Source: Nocardioides eburneiflavus
GTDB lineage: Bacteria; Actinomycetota; Actinomycetes; Propionibacteriales; Nocardioidaceae
Length of the DNA: 64,000 bases
Assembly: GCF_004785795.1 (NCBI RefSeq)
Contig: NZ_SRRO01000001.1
Span: 2,294,001 to 2,358,000, forward strand
Direction of reading: 5' to 3'
Part shown: positions 45,869 through 59,545 of the stretch, in pieces
Layout of the letters: the number at the start of each line of letters is the position of its first letter
How positions within the stretch are numbered: the first letter of the stretch is position 1
Position numbers and translations under genes: made by a program
Notes under the pieces: generated by a model
Told to the model about the DNA's origin: nothing
The model's database searches: none
The model's input: the letters and a program-made list of their open reading frames with translations, nothing else

Positions 45869-46188
45869 TGGCGAGCCTGAGCACGCACGTCCTCGACACG
45901 GCCGCCGGCCGCCCGGCCGTCGGCCTCCGCGTCACCCTCGAGACGGTTGATGGCACGCTGGTGAAGGAGGGGGTCACCGACGCCGACGGCCGGATCGGCG
46001 ACCTGGCCCACGACCTGCCCGCGGGCGACCTGCGGCTGCGCTTCGACACCGGAGGCTGGTACTCCGCGCGTGGCGAGACCACGTTCTACCCCGAGGTGGT
46101 CGTCGCCTTCACCGTCGCCGACGGCGAGCACCACCACGTCCCGCTCCTGCTGAGCCCCTTCGGCTACTCGACCTACCGGGGGAGCTGA
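45868..46188 (+). CDS. uraH: 5-hydroxyisourate hydrolase
   Basis: A 106-residue transthyretin-like hydrolase opening the 5-hydroxyisourate ring to OHCU. It has the diagnostic N-terminal LSTHVLDTAAGRPA (active His), the middle RLRFDT with the catalytic Arg, and the family-defining C-terminus YRGS. Length is normal. It begins on the last base of uraD and ends 2 bp before the allantoinase start. Confidence 0.95.
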   Translation: MASLSTHVLDTAAGRPAVGLRVTLETVDGTLVKEGVTDADGRIGDLAHDLPAGDLRLRFDTGGWYSARGETTFYPEVVVAFTVADGEHHHVPLLLSPFGYSTYRGS

Positions 46189-46190
46189 GC

Positions 46191-47525
46191 GTGGCGGACG
46201 GGCTCGACACCGTGGTCCGCGCGCGCCGGGCGGTCGTCGGGGCGGCGGAGCGCCCGGCCGCGGTCGGCATCCGCGACGGGCGCATCGTCGCGGTGGCGGC
46301 GTACGACGGGCTCGAGGGGGCGGAGGTCGTGGAGCTGGCCGACGACGAGGTGCTGCTCCCGGGCCTCGTGGACACCCACGTCCACGTCAACGAGCCCGGC
46401 CGCACCGAGTGGGAGGGGTTCGCCAGCGCGACCCGCGCCGCGGCGGCCGGCGGGGTGACCACGATCGTCGACATGCCGCTCAACAGCATCCCGCCGACGA
46501 CGACGGTCGCGGCGCTGGAGGTGAAGCGGGCGGTCGCCCGGGACCAGGTCTGGGTGGACGTCGGCTTCTGGGGCGGTGCGGTCCCCGACAACCTCGAGGA
46601 CCTCGCCCGCCTGCACGAGGCCGGCGTCCTCGGCTTCAAGTGCTTCCTGCTGGACTCCGGGGTCGAGGAGTTCCCGCACCTCCCGCCGGCCGGGTTCGCG
46701 GCCGCGATGGCCGAGACCGGGCGCCTCGGCGCCTTGATGATCGTGCACGCCGAGGACGCCGACGAGGTCGCCGAGTGTGCCCACGGGACGGCCTACCGCG
46801 GGTTCCTGGAGAGCCGGCCGGACGCGGCGGAGGAGCGGGCGATCGCGCTCGTCGTCGACACCGCCCGTGCCACCGGCGCCCGCGCCCACGTCGTGCACCT
46901 CAGCGCGTCGGGTGCGGTGCCGACCCTCCGTGCGGCGCGCGCCGAGGGCGTCGACGTCTCGGTGGAGACCTGCCCGCACTACCTGCACTTCGAGGCCGGC
47001 TCGATCCCCGACGGCGCCACCGAGCTCAAGTGTTGCCCGCCGATCCGCGATGCCGCCAACCGCGACGCCCTCTGGGCGGCGCTCGCCGACGGCGACATCG
47101 ACATGGTCGTCAGCGACCACTCGCCGTGCACCGCCGAGCTCAAGCGCTCCGAGACCGGCGACTTCGCCGACGCCTGGGGCGGCATCGCCTCGCTCCAGCT
47201 CGGCCTGCCGGTCGTCTGGACGACCGCCCGCCAGCGCGGCGTGGCCCTCGTCGACGTGGTGCGCTGGATGGCGACGGCCCCAGCCCGCCGCGTCGGGCTG
47301 GCCGACAAGGGCGAGATCGCCGTCGGCGCCGACGCCGACCTCTGCGTCTTCGCTCCCGACGAGCCGTGGGTCGTCGACCCGGCCCGGCTGCACCACAAGA
47401 ACCCCGTCTCGGCCTACGCCGGGCGTACGCTCACGGGCACCGTGCGGGCCACCTGGCTCCGCGGGCGCCCGCTCGACCTGTCGGCCGGGCCGCGGGGTCG
47501 GCTGCTGAGGAGGGGAGCGCGATGA
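46191..47525 (+). CDS. allB: Allantoinase
   Basis: A 444-residue amidohydrolase opening allantoin to allantoate. The metal site is HVHVNEPGRTEWEGF (two His). The probable carbamylated Lys is in LGFKCFLLDSG. Further ligands are IVHAEDA and VVHLS (His) and SDHSPC (Asp). GTG 46191 lies 2 bp after uraH. Its stop overlaps the next ATG. The pathway then needs allantoate amidohydrolase, which is not encoded in the window. Confidence 0.94.
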   Translation: MADGLDTVVRARRAVVGAAERPAAVGIRDGRIVAVAAYDGLEGAEVVELADDEVLLPGLVDTHVHVNEPGRTEWEGFASATRAAAAGGVTTIVDMPLNSIPPTTTVAALEVKRAVARDQVWVDVGFWGGAVPDNLEDLARLHEAGVLGFKCFLLDSGVEEFPHLPPAGFAAAMAETGRLGALMIVHAEDADEVAECAHGTAYRGFLESRPDAAEERAIALVVDTARATGARAHVVHLSASGAVPTLRAARAEGVDVSVETCPHYLHFEAGSIPDGATELKCCPPIRDAANRDALWAALADGDIDMVVSDHSPCTAELKRSETGDFADAWGGIASLQLGLPVVWTTARQRGVALVDVVRWMATAPARRVGLADKGEIAVGADADLCVFAPDEPWVVDPARLHHKNPVSAYAGRTLTGTVRATWLRGRPLDLSAGPRGRLLRRGAR

Positions 47526-48367
47526 CCTACTACGTGCCGAGGGGCGGGCTGCCGGCACAGTCCGACCTGACCACCGGCCAGTCCGGCCGCGCCGTCTTCA
47601 CCGAGGCGTACGCCGTGATCCCGCGCGGCACGCTCAGCGACATCACCGCCAGCCGGCTGCCGCACTGGGGCGACACGCGGCTGTGGGTGATCGCGCGGCC
47701 GCTGTCGGGCTTCGCCGAGACGTTCAGCCAGTACGTCGTCGAGGTCGCCCCGGACGGCGGGTCCGACCGGCCCGACGACGACCACGACGCCGAGTCGGTG
47801 CTCTTCGTCGTCGACGGCTCGCCGCAGCTGAGAATCCACCGTCCGGGCGGGGGACAGGCACACCGGCTGCGCGCCGGGTCGTACGCCTTCCTCCCGCCGG
47901 GCACGGTCTGGACGCTGCGCAACGACGGCGAGGGCACCGCGACGTTCCACTGGATCCGCAAGGCCTACGAGCGCGTGGACGGCGTCGAGGTGCCCGAGCC
48001 CTTCGTGGTCCACGAGGACGACGTGGCGATCGAGCCGATGCCCGACACGGGTGGGGCCTGGGGCACGCAGCGCTTCGTCGACCCGCTCGACGTGCGGCAC
48101 GACATGCACGTCAACATCGTGACCTTCGAGCCCGGCGGCGCGATCCCGTTCCCGGAGACCCACGTGATGGAGCACGGCCTCTACGTCCTGGAGGGCAAGG
48201 CGGTCTACCTGCTCAACCAGGACTGGGTGGAGGTGCAGGAGGGCGACTTCATGTGGCTGCGCGCCTTCTGCCCGCAGGCCTGCTACGCCGGCGGGCCCGG
48301 CCGGTTCCGCTACCTGCTCTACAAGGACGTCAACCGGCACCCGCGGCTGCGCCCGTACGGCGGCTGA
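47522..48367 (+). CDS. allE: (S)-ureidoglycine aminohydrolase
   Basis: A 281-residue bicupin. The C-terminal cupin shows the manganese ligands as in the plant enzyme: Glu and His in FPETHVMEHGLYVLEG, the next His in that segment, and Gln in FCPQACYA. It hydrolyses ureidoglycine to ureidoglycolate and ammonia. The start overlaps the allB stop (ATGA). Its presence implies that allantoate is degraded by an amidohydrolase (AllC type) and not by allantoicase. Confidence 0.9.
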   Translation: MTYYVPRGGLPAQSDLTTGQSGRAVFTEAYAVIPRGTLSDITASRLPHWGDTRLWVIARPLSGFAETFSQYVVEVAPDGGSDRPDDDHDAESVLFVVDGSPQLRIHRPGGGQAHRLRAGSYAFLPPGTVWTLRNDGEGTATFHWIRKAYERVDGVEVPEPFVVHEDDVAIEPMPDTGGAWGTQRFVDPLDVRHDMHVNIVTFEPGGAIPFPETHVMEHGLYVLEGKAVYLLNQDWVEVQEGDFMWLRAFCPQACYAGGPGRFRYLLYKDVNRHPRLRPYGG

Positions 48368-48418
48368 CCTGCCGCGGGGGTGGTGACCGATCTCACTGCC
48401 GACGTGTCCCGCGTCACG

Positions 48419-48424
48419 TAGGAT
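48419..48424 (+). promoter_or_regulatory. Putative -10 element of the xdhABC-guaD operon
   Basis: TAGGAT, giving a leader of about 90 nt before the xdhA GTG. No -35 is clear. The leader shows no purine-riboswitch core that I can recognise. Confidence 0.4.
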
Positions 48425-48522
48425 GTGAGGTGGCAGGTCGTCGTTCCGCATGGACAACCGGCGGCCCGTGACTCCCAACCATGCGAGCGCCGGGCACCCC
48501 TGCCCGGGCCGAGGGGAGGACC

Positions 48523-49904
48523 GTGCCCGAGCCACAGATCACCGTCAACGGGCAGTCGCGCCCGCTGGCCGGCGTGCCCGCCCACACCAACGCGCTCGAC
48601 TTCGTGCGCGGCCTCGGCCTGACCGGTGCCAAGGAGGGCTGTGCCGAGGGTGAGTGCGGCGCCTGCGCCGTGCTGGTCGCCCGCCCCGACGGTGACGGGA
48701 GCCGCTGGACACCCGTCAACGCCTGCCTGGTTCCCGCCCTCGCCCTCGACGGCCAGGAGGTGGTGACCGCCGAGGGACTCGGTGGTCCCGGCGACCTCCA
48801 CCCGGTCCAGGCGGGGCTGGCCGAGGCGGGCGGCTCCCAGTGCGGCTACTGCACGCCCGGCTTCGTCTGCTCGATGGCCGCGGAGTACTACCGCCCCGCC
48901 CGACCGCCCGGCCCCGACGGCTTCGACGTCCACGCGATCGGCGGCAACCTCTGCCGCTGCACCGGCTACCGGCCCATCCGCGACGCCGCCTGCGCCCTCG
49001 GGGCGCCGCCGGCGGCCGACCCGTTCGCCGAGCGCCAAGGGCGTCCCGCACCCGGGCCGGCGCAGACCCGGGTCGACGGCTTCGCCCGGCCGGCCGACCT
49101 CGCCGATGCGCTCGCCCTGCTCGCCGCGCACCCCGACGCCGCCGTCGTCGCCGGCTCCACCGACTGGGGCGTGGAGGCCAACCTCCGCGGCCGGCGCGCG
49201 GCACACGTCGTCGCGGTCGACCGGCTCCCCGAGCTGCGCGGCCTCACGACCGACGCCGACGTGATCGAGATCGGCGCCGCCCTCACCCTCAGCGAGGTCG
49301 AGGCGGCCCTCGGCGACGACGTGCCGCTGCTCGCGCAGGTGTGGCCGCAGTTCGCGTCGAGGCTGATCCGCAACAGCGCGACCATAGGCGGCAACCTCGC
49401 CACCGCGTCCCCGATCGGCGACCTCGCGCCCGCGCTGCTGGCGCTGGACGCGCGCCTCGTGCTCGCCTCCGCCGACGGCGACCGCGAGGTGGCGCTGGCC
49501 GACTTCTTCACCGGCTACCGGGAGACCGTGCTGCGGCCCGCCGAGCTCGTGCGTGCGGTCCGGGTGCCGACCCCGCTCGCCGCGCACGCGACCTTCCGCA
49601 AGATCGCCAAGCGCCGCTTCGACGACATCTCGAGCGTCGCGGTCGCGGTCGCGCTAGACGTGGTCGACGGCGCCGTCGTCCGCGCCCGGATCGGCCTGGG
49701 CGGCGTCGCGGCGACCCCCGTACGCGCGCGGGCCACCGAGGCCGTCCTCGAGGGCCGGACCTGGGACCTCGACACGGTCGAGGCGGCCTCCGCCGTCCTC
49801 GCGCAGGAGGGCACGCCCATCGACGACCAGCGCGCCAGCGCGGCCTACCGCTCGGCGATGCTGGGCAACGCGCTGCGGGCGTGGTGGCACGAGGAGGAAG
49901 TGCC

Positions 49905-49908
<4 letters not shown>
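48523..49908 (+). CDS. xdhA: Xanthine dehydrogenase, small subunit (2Fe-2S and FAD)
   Basis: A 461-residue subunit. The N-terminal part holds two [2Fe-2S] clusters: CAEGECGACAVLV for the first and CGYCTPGF...CRCTGYRPI for the second. From about 180 there is the FAD domain (AVVAGSTDWG, ATIGGNLATASPIGDL). It passes electrons from the molybdenum subunit to NAD. The start GTG 48523 is chosen because GGGGAGGA lies just upstream; an ATG at 48481 would add 14 residues. It ends overlapping xdhB. Confidence 0.94.
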
Positions 49909-52280
<2,372 letters not shown>

Positions 52281-52281
52281 G

Positions 52282-53097
52282 ATGCACTGGCTGACGGCCG
52301 TCCAGCGGCTGCGCGAGGAGCGGCAGGCAGGCGTGCTCGTCACCGTCGCCGACGTGCGCGGCCACGCCCCGCGCGACGCCGGCGCCAAGATGGTCGTCGC
52401 GGCCGATCGCTCGTGGGGCAGCGTCGGGGGCGGCAACCTCGAGGAGACCGCGCTCGCCCGGGCCCGCACGATGCTGGAGACGTACGCCGTCGCACCCGAG
52501 CAGCTCGTCCTCGGGCTGAGTGACAAGGCCCGCACCGACCACGGCCGCCAGTGCTGCGGCGGCGAGGTGACCTTGCTGCTCGAGCCGCTGCCCGTCGTCC
52601 CCGCGGTAGCGGTGTTCGGCGTGGGCCACGTGGGGCTCGAGCTGGCCCGCATCCTCTCCGCCCACGACCTCGACCTGCACCTGGTGGACTCGCGCGCGGC
52701 CCAGCTCGCCGACGACCGGCTCGCGGTGCTCGACGCGGGGACCGCCCGTGTCCGCGTGCACCACGCGCCCGTCCCCGAGCTCGCGCTCGGGTCCGTGCCG
52801 CCGGGCACCCACGTGCTGGTGATGACCCACGACCACGCCGAGGACTTCGCGCTGTGCGACGCCGCGCTGCGCTGCACGCACCTCGCGACGATCGGCCTCA
52901 TCGGGTCGGACGCCAAGTGGGCGCGCTTCCGCTCCGGCCTGGTGGTCGAGGGGCACGACGCGGCCCGCATCGCCCGGATCCGCTGCCCCATCGGGCTCCC
53001 CGGTCTCGCCGGCAAGGAGCCGGCGGCGATCGCGGTGTCGGTCGCAGCGGAGCTGCTGCAGGCCTTCGCCGCCGACCGCTCCCGGACCAGAGCATGA
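52282..53097 (+). CDS. xdhC: Xanthine dehydrogenase accessory protein XdhC
   Basis: A 271-residue maturation factor that binds the sulfurated molybdenum cofactor and hands it to XdhB. Features are the N-terminal VTVADVRGHAPRDAGAKMVV, the cysteine pair in GRQCCGGEVTLLLEPL, and the C-terminal Rossmann part VFGVGHVGLELARIL with IGLIGSDAKWARF. It starts 1 bp after xdhB, and its stop overlaps the guanine deaminase start. Confidence 0.93.
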   Translation: MHWLTAVQRLREERQAGVLVTVADVRGHAPRDAGAKMVVAADRSWGSVGGGNLEETALARARTMLETYAVAPEQLVLGLSDKARTDHGRQCCGGEVTLLLEPLPVVPAVAVFGVGHVGLELARILSAHDLDLHLVDSRAAQLADDRLAVLDAGTARVRVHHAPVPELALGSVPPGTHVLVMTHDHAEDFALCDAALRCTHLATIGLIGSDAKWARFRSGLVVEGHDAARIARIRCPIGLPGLAGKEPAAIAVSVAAELLQAFAADRSRTRA

Positions 53098-54423
53098 TGC
53101 CGGCCGAGGTCGTCTACCGCGCCCGCGCCTACGACACCCCCGACGACCCGTTCGACCCCGCGACCGCGGCTCCCGGCTTCCGCTACGACGACGACCTCGG
53201 CCTCGCCGTCTCCGACGACGGGGTGATCGTGGCGCGCGGGCCGTACGCGTCGGTCGCGGCCGCCCACCCGGACGCACCGGTGCTCGACCTCCGCTCCGGC
53301 CTGCTGCTGCCGGGCCTCGTGGACACCCACGTGCACTTCCCGCAGGTGCGGGTCATCGGCGCGCTCGGCATGCCGCTGCTCGAGTGGCTGGAGCGCTGCG
53401 CGCTGCCGGAGGAGGTGCACCTCGGCTCGCCCGACTACGCCGCGACCATCGCCGAGGAGTTCGTCGCGAGCCTGATCGCAGCCGGGACCACCACCTCGCT
53501 GGTCTTCGGGTCGCACTTCGCCCCGGCGGTCGACCTGCTGCTCGCCGAGGCCGAGCGCTACGGGCTGCGGGTGACGAGCGGGCTGGTCGTCAGCGACCGC
53601 ATCCTGCCCGAGCCGTTGCTGACCACCCCGGACCGGGCGTACGCCGAGGCGCTGTGGCTGGCCGAGCGCTGGCACGGCCGCGGCCGGATCCGCTACGCCG
53701 TGACGCCGCGCTTCGCCCTGTCGGCCTCCGACCCCGTGCTGGCCGCGTGCGCCGCCGTGCTGGGCGAGGTGGGGGGATCCCTGTTCACCACGCACGTCAA
53801 CGAGAACTCCGCCGAGGTCGCCACGGTCGCGGGGCAGTTCCCCCACCGCGACCACTACGTCGACACCTACGACCACCACGGTCTGCTGGGGCCGCTGTCG
53901 GTGCTGGCCCACGACGTGCACCCGACAGATGCCGAGCTCGGCGTGATGGCGGCGCGCGCGACGTCGGTGGCGTGGTGCCCGACGAGCAACTCCGCGCTCG
54001 GCTCCGGCATCTTCCCGCTGCGCCGGCACCTCGCGGCCGGCGTACGCGTCGCGCTCGGCAGCGACGTCGGCGCGGGCACGGGGTTCTCGGTGTTCAAGGA
54101 AGGCCTGCAGGCCTACTTCCTCCAGCACCTGCAGGGCGCGGAGGGCGTCGCGCTGGGTGCCGGGCACCTGCTGCACCTCAGCACCGCGGCGGGGGCCGCC
54201 GCGCTCGGCCTGGGCGACACGGTCGGCGACCTGTCGGAGGGCAAGCAGTTCGACGCCGTGCTGCTCCGGCCGCCCCCGGGCACGGCGCTCGACCTCGGCC
54301 TGCGGCACGCCGACTCGCCGGAGTCGGCTCTCGGCAAGGTCTTCGCCCTCGCCGGCGACGCTGACGTCGCCGAGGTGTGGGTCGGTGGCGACCAGGTGGC
54401 CTCCGGCGGGTTCGTGCGGCCCG

Positions 54424-56016
<1,593 letters not shown>

Positions 56017-56022
56017 CCGCCC

Positions 56023-56028
56023 ACGCTA
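56023..56028 (-). promoter_or_regulatory. Putative -10 element of aceB (leaderless)
   Basis: TAGCGT on the minus strand, 6 nt before the aceB ATG. Confidence 0.5.
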
Positions 56029-56146
56029 GCCGTCGCGCGGGGCTGTCGGTGGGACGGTGGACCAGTCCACCGAGGCCCGTGCGACCCGTTTTGGTAACGA
56101 ACCGGCAACGGCGCGGTGGTCGGTCTGGACGTGACGACGGTCACTT

Positions 56147-56171
56147 CATATGTTGTCTGGAACAACATATG
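56147..56171. promoter_or_regulatory. Operator of xylFGH (probable ROK/XylR site)
   Basis: A perfect 10-bp dyad, CATATGTTGT-CTGGA-ACAACATATG, 55 bp before the xylF GTG and overlapping a possible -10 (TATGTT). Palindromes with TTGT/ACAA cores are typical of ROK-family xylose and N-acetylglucosamine repressors. A half-site ACAACA recurs at 57431-57436, upstream of xylG. Confidence 0.75.
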
Positions 56172-56226
56172 CACGTCGGCTGAGGACACCAGCCGACGCG
56201 CACGAAATCGCTAGGAGGCGGTTCGC

Positions 56227-57324
56227 GTGAAGCGGAAGCACAACTTGGTCCTCGTCACCCTCGTAGGCGCAGCCATGGCCCTGACGGCCTGTGGCAGCGA
56301 CGACGACGGCGGCAGCAGCGGCAGCGACGACAGTGGCAGCGGCTCCGAGGCCGCGGGCAAGATCGGCGTCATCCTGCCCGACACCGAGTCCTCGGTGCGG
56401 TGGGAGAGCGCGGACCGCCCGGCCCTCACGGCCGCCTTCGAGGAGGCGGGCGTCGAGTTCGACATCCAGAACGCCGAGGGCGACGCCGAGCGGATGACCC
56501 AGATCGCCGACACCATGATCGGTGACGGCGTGACGGTGCTCGCGATCGTCAACCTCGACTCCGAGTCGGGTGCGGCCATCCAGGAGAAGGCTGCCTCGCA
56601 GGGCGTCGCCACCATCGACTACGACCGCCTCACCCTCGGCGGCTCGGCGGAGTACTACGTCTCCTTCGACAACACCGTCGTCGGGGAGCTGCAGGGCCAG
56701 GGCCTCGCGGACTGCCTCGGCGACAAGCCGGCCAACATCATCTACCTCAACGGCTCGCCGACCGACAACAACGCGACGCTGTTCGCCGAGGGTGCCCACA
56801 GCGTGCTCGACGAGATCGACAGCTACGAGATCGTCGGTGAGCAGGCTGTCCCCGACTGGGACAACGAGGAGGCCGCCACCATCTTCCAGCAGCTCTACAC
56901 CGCTGCGGACGGCAAGGTCGACGGCGTGCTCGCCGCCAACGACGGCCTCGGCGGCGCCGCCATCAGCATCCTCGAGGGTGCGGGCCAGGCCGGCAAGGTT
57001 CCCGTCACGGGCCAGGACGCCACGGTCGAGGGCCTGCAGAACGTGCTTGCCGGCACCCAGTGCATGACGGTCTACAAGTCCGCCACGCAGGAGGCGCAGG
57101 CGCTCGCCGACGCCGCCATCGCGCTCGCCAACGGCGAGGAGGCGGAGACCACCGGCACGACGGTGGACTCCTCCGACGACAGCGAGGTCCCGTCCATCCT
57201 GCTCGAGCCGCAGTCCATCACCAAGGACAACGTCGGCGACGTCATCGAGGACGGTGGCCAGAAGGCCGAGGACGTGTGCGCCGGCGACTTCGCCGACCTG
57301 TGCGCCGAGGCCGGCATCTCCTGA
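56227..57324 (+). CDS. xylF: Xylose ABC transporter substrate-binding lipoprotein
   Basis: A 365-residue periplasmic-type binding protein anchored as a lipoprotein: lipobox ALTAC (Cys at about 21), a Ser/Gly/Asp linker, then the two-lobe fold. Sugar-binding protein segments are IGVILPDTESSVRWE, LAIVNLDSESGAAIQEKAASQGV, IDYDRL and GVLAANDGLGGAAI, close to XylF. GTG 56227 has AGGAGG about 7 nt before it. The operator upstream implies induction by xylose. A stable hairpin separates it from xylG. Confidence 0.92.
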   Translation: MKRKHNLVLVTLVGAAMALTACGSDDDGGSSGSDDSGSGSEAAGKIGVILPDTESSVRWESADRPALTAAFEEAGVEFDIQNAEGDAERMTQIADTMIGDGVTVLAIVNLDSESGAAIQEKAASQGVATIDYDRLTLGGSAEYYVSFDNTVVGELQGQGLADCLGDKPANIIYLNGSPTDNNATLFAEGAHSVLDEIDSYEIVGEQAVPDWDNEEAATIFQQLYTAADGKVDGVLAANDGLGGAAISILEGAGQAGKVPVTGQDATVEGLQNVLAGTQCMTVYKSATQEAQALADAAIALANGEEAETTGTTVDSSDDSEVPSILLEPQSITKDNVGDVIEDGGQKAEDVCAGDFADLCAEAGIS

Positions 57325-57347
57325 TCAGCTCCTGATCACACCCTGAC

Positions 57348-57390
57348 GTGGGACGGTGTCGGGGCGCACGACGCCCTGGCACCGTCCCAC
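57348..57390 (+). other. Long xylF-xylG intercistronic stem-loop
   Basis: GTGGGACGGTG pairs with CACCGTCCCAC (11 bp) around an inner GGGCG/CGCCC stem. It may protect the xylF mRNA and reduce read-through so that binding protein exceeds the membrane components. Confidence 0.65.
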
Positions 57391-57461
57391 CCCCAGCTCC
57401 GTCCGCGACGCCTCCCCTGCGTCGATGCGGACAACAAATTCCTCCCGATCGGAGTAGATCC

Positions 57462-58238
57462 ATGGCTGAACCGCTGCTCGAGCTGCGCGGCGTCAACAAG
57501 AGCTTCGGCGTGGTGCACGTCCTGCACGACGTCGACTTCGCCGTCTATCCCGGCCAGGTCACCGCGCTCGTCGGTGACAACGGCGCCGGCAAGTCCACCC
57601 TCGTGAAGATCATCGCCGGCATCTACGGCCGCGACAGCGGCGAGTACTACTTCGACGGCAAGCCGGTCGAGGTGCACGGCCCGCGCGACGTCGCCGCCCT
57701 CGGCGTCGAGGTCGTCTATCAGGACCTCGCGCTGTGCGACAACCTCGACATCGTCCAGAACATGTTCCTCGGTCGCGAGGAGACCACCCGCCTCGGCCTC
57801 GACGAGGTGACCATGGAGTCCCGCGCCCGCGAGACCCTCGCGTCCCTCTCGGTCCGCACCGTCAAGTCCGTGCGCCAGAGCGTCGCCAGCCTGTCCGGCG
57901 GCCAGCGCCAGACCGTGGCGATCGCCAAGGCCGTGCTGTGGAACTCCAAGATCGTGCTGCTCGACGAGCCCACCGCGGCGCTGGGCGTCGCCCAGACGCG
58001 CCAGGTGCTCGACCTCGTCCGTCGCCTCGCCGACCGTGGCCTGGGCGTGGTGCTGATCTCGCACAACATGGGCGACGTCTTCGAGGTCGCCGACCGGATC
58101 ACCGCCCTCTACCTCGGCCGGGTGGCCGCTGACGTCCCGGCCAAGGACGTCACCCACAGCCAGGTGGTGGAGCTCATCACCGCCGGTCGCTCCGGCGACC
58201 TCGGCATCGCCGAGAACCCTGCGACCGCGACCGCCTGA
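57462..58238 (+). CDS. xylG: Xylose ABC transporter ATP-binding protein (single domain)
   Basis: A 258-residue ATPase with Walker A GDNGAGKST (about 38-46), the Q-loop VVYQDLAL, the signature LSGGQRQTVAIAKA and Walker B IVLLDEPTAAL. It is half the size of E. coli XylG, which has two fused ATPase domains, so it should act as a homodimer. It lies between the binding protein and the permease. The sugar is assigned from xylF and the nearby xylA/xylB. Confidence 0.92.
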   Translation: MAEPLLELRGVNKSFGVVHVLHDVDFAVYPGQVTALVGDNGAGKSTLVKIIAGIYGRDSGEYYFDGKPVEVHGPRDVAALGVEVVYQDLALCDNLDIVQNMFLGREETTRLGLDEVTMESRARETLASLSVRTVKSVRQSVASLSGGQRQTVAIAKAVLWNSKIVLLDEPTAALGVAQTRQVLDLVRRLADRGLGVVLISHNMGDVFEVADRITALYLGRVAADVPAKDVTHSQVVELITAGRSGDLGIAENPATATA

Positions 58239-58258
58239 GAAGGACCGGAGACCACATC

Positions 58259-59536
58259 ATGACTGCTGACACCGACACCGCGTCCTCCTCGACGCCCGCC
58301 GCCAGCGGGTTCGACAACGACAACCGCCAGGCCGCCACGATCGGCGACTCGGCGCGCGACTACGTCAACCGCCTGCGCGGTGGTGACATGGGCTCGCTGC
58401 CCGCGATCCTCGGACTGATCTTCCTCTTCGTTGTCTTCGCCTCGCTCAACGACCGGTTCCTCACGACCTACAACATGGCCAACCTGGTCATCCAGGCCGG
58501 CTCGATCTGCGTCATGGCGATGGGCATCGTCTTCGTCCTGCTGCTCGGCGAGATCGACCTGTCGGCCGGTGTCGCGGGTGGGGCCTGCGCGACGATCACT
58601 GCCCTGATGCTCATCGACTACGACTGGACGTGGTGGCTCGCCACTCTCGCCGGCGTCGCCGTCGGTGCCCTCATCGGCACGGCCATCGGCGCGCTCGTCT
58701 CCTTCCTCGGCATCCCGTCCTTCGTCGTGACCCTCGCCTTTTTCCTGGCGCTGCAGGCGGTGCCGCTGCGGCTGATCGGCTCGGGCGGGTCGCTGCGCTA
58801 CGACGACCCGGTGCTGCGGGGGCTGTCGATCAAGAACGTCCCGGTGACCGCCGGCTGGGTCGCGGCGATCCTCATCGTCGTCGGCTTCGCCGCCCTGTCG
58901 CTGTGGCGCTACCGGACCCTGTCCGCGAAGGGCCTGGTCCACCAGCCGATCGGCCTCGTCGCGATCCGGATCGCGGTGCTGGCCGTGGTGGTGCTCGGCC
59001 TCACCGCGCTCCTGAACGCCAACCGTGCACCCAACCCGAACTTCACCATCGCCGGCATCCCGTGGGTGGCCCCGGTCGTCATCGCGCTGCTGCTGTTCTG
59101 GACCTTCGTCCTCACCAAGACCCGCTTCGGCCGCCACCTCTACGCGGTCGGCGGCAACGCCGAGGCCGCCCGACGCGCGGGCATCAACGTGCGCCGAGTC
59201 CGCATCATGGCCTTCGTCATCTGCTCGTCGATGGCGGCGCTCAGCGGCCTGCTGCTGGCGTCCTACGTCGGCAAGGTCTCGCCGGGCTCCGGCGGCGGCA
59301 ACGTGCTGCTGTACGCCGTGGGTGCGGCCGTCATCGGCGGCACCAGCCTGTTCGGCGGGCGCGGCCGGGCCATCGACGGGGTGATCGGCGGCCTCGTGAT
59401 CGCGACCATCCCCAACGGCCTCGGCCTGCTCAACCAGGCGAGCTACATCAACTTCCTCGTCACCGGCGGCGTCCTGCTGCTCGCGGCGAGCGTCGATGCC
59501 ATCTCGCGCCGCCGTCGTTCCTCGGCGGGCGTCTAG
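58259..59536 (+). CDS. xylH: Xylose ABC transporter permease
   Basis: A 425-residue integral membrane protein with about ten helices, of the ribose/xylose permease family. Segments are GSICVMAMGIVFVLLLGEIDLSAG, the EAA-like region TRFGRHLYAVGGNAEAARRAGINV and the C-terminal GGTSLFGGRGRAIDGVIGGLVI. A cytoplasmic N-terminus of about 45 residues precedes helix 1. The gap from xylG is 20 bp. Its TAG stop forms part of the proposed promoter of the following regulator. Confidence 0.92.
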   Translation: MTADTDTASSSTPAASGFDNDNRQAATIGDSARDYVNRLRGGDMGSLPAILGLIFLFVVFASLNDRFLTTYNMANLVIQAGSICVMAMGIVFVLLLGEIDLSAGVAGGACATITALMLIDYDWTWWLATLAGVAVGALIGTAIGALVSFLGIPSFVVTLAFFLALQAVPLRLIGSGGSLRYDDPVLRGLSIKNVPVTAGWVAAILIVVGFAALSLWRYRTLSAKGLVHQPIGLVAIRIAVLAVVVLGLTALLNANRAPNPNFTIAGIPWVAPVVIALLLFWTFVLTKTRFGRHLYAVGGNAEAARRAGINVRRVRIMAFVICSSMAALSGLLLASYVGKVSPGSGGGNVLLYAVGAAVIGGTSLFGGRGRAIDGVIGGLVIATIPNGLGLLNQASYINFLVTGGVLLLAASVDAISRRRRSSAGV

Positions 59537-59539
59537 GTC
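59534..59539 (+). promoter_or_regulatory. Putative -10 element of ROK gene 1, overlapping the xylH stop
   Basis: TAGGTC ends 6 nt before the ATG at 59546. Its TAG is the xylH stop codon. The last base departs from TANNNT, so confidence is low. Confidence 0.3.
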
Positions 59540-59545
59540 CCGACG

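Noticed and set aside
48425..48522. Purine riboswitch in the xdhA leader
   Set aside because: The ~90-nt leader shows no three-way-junction core or conserved loop pairs that I could recognise.
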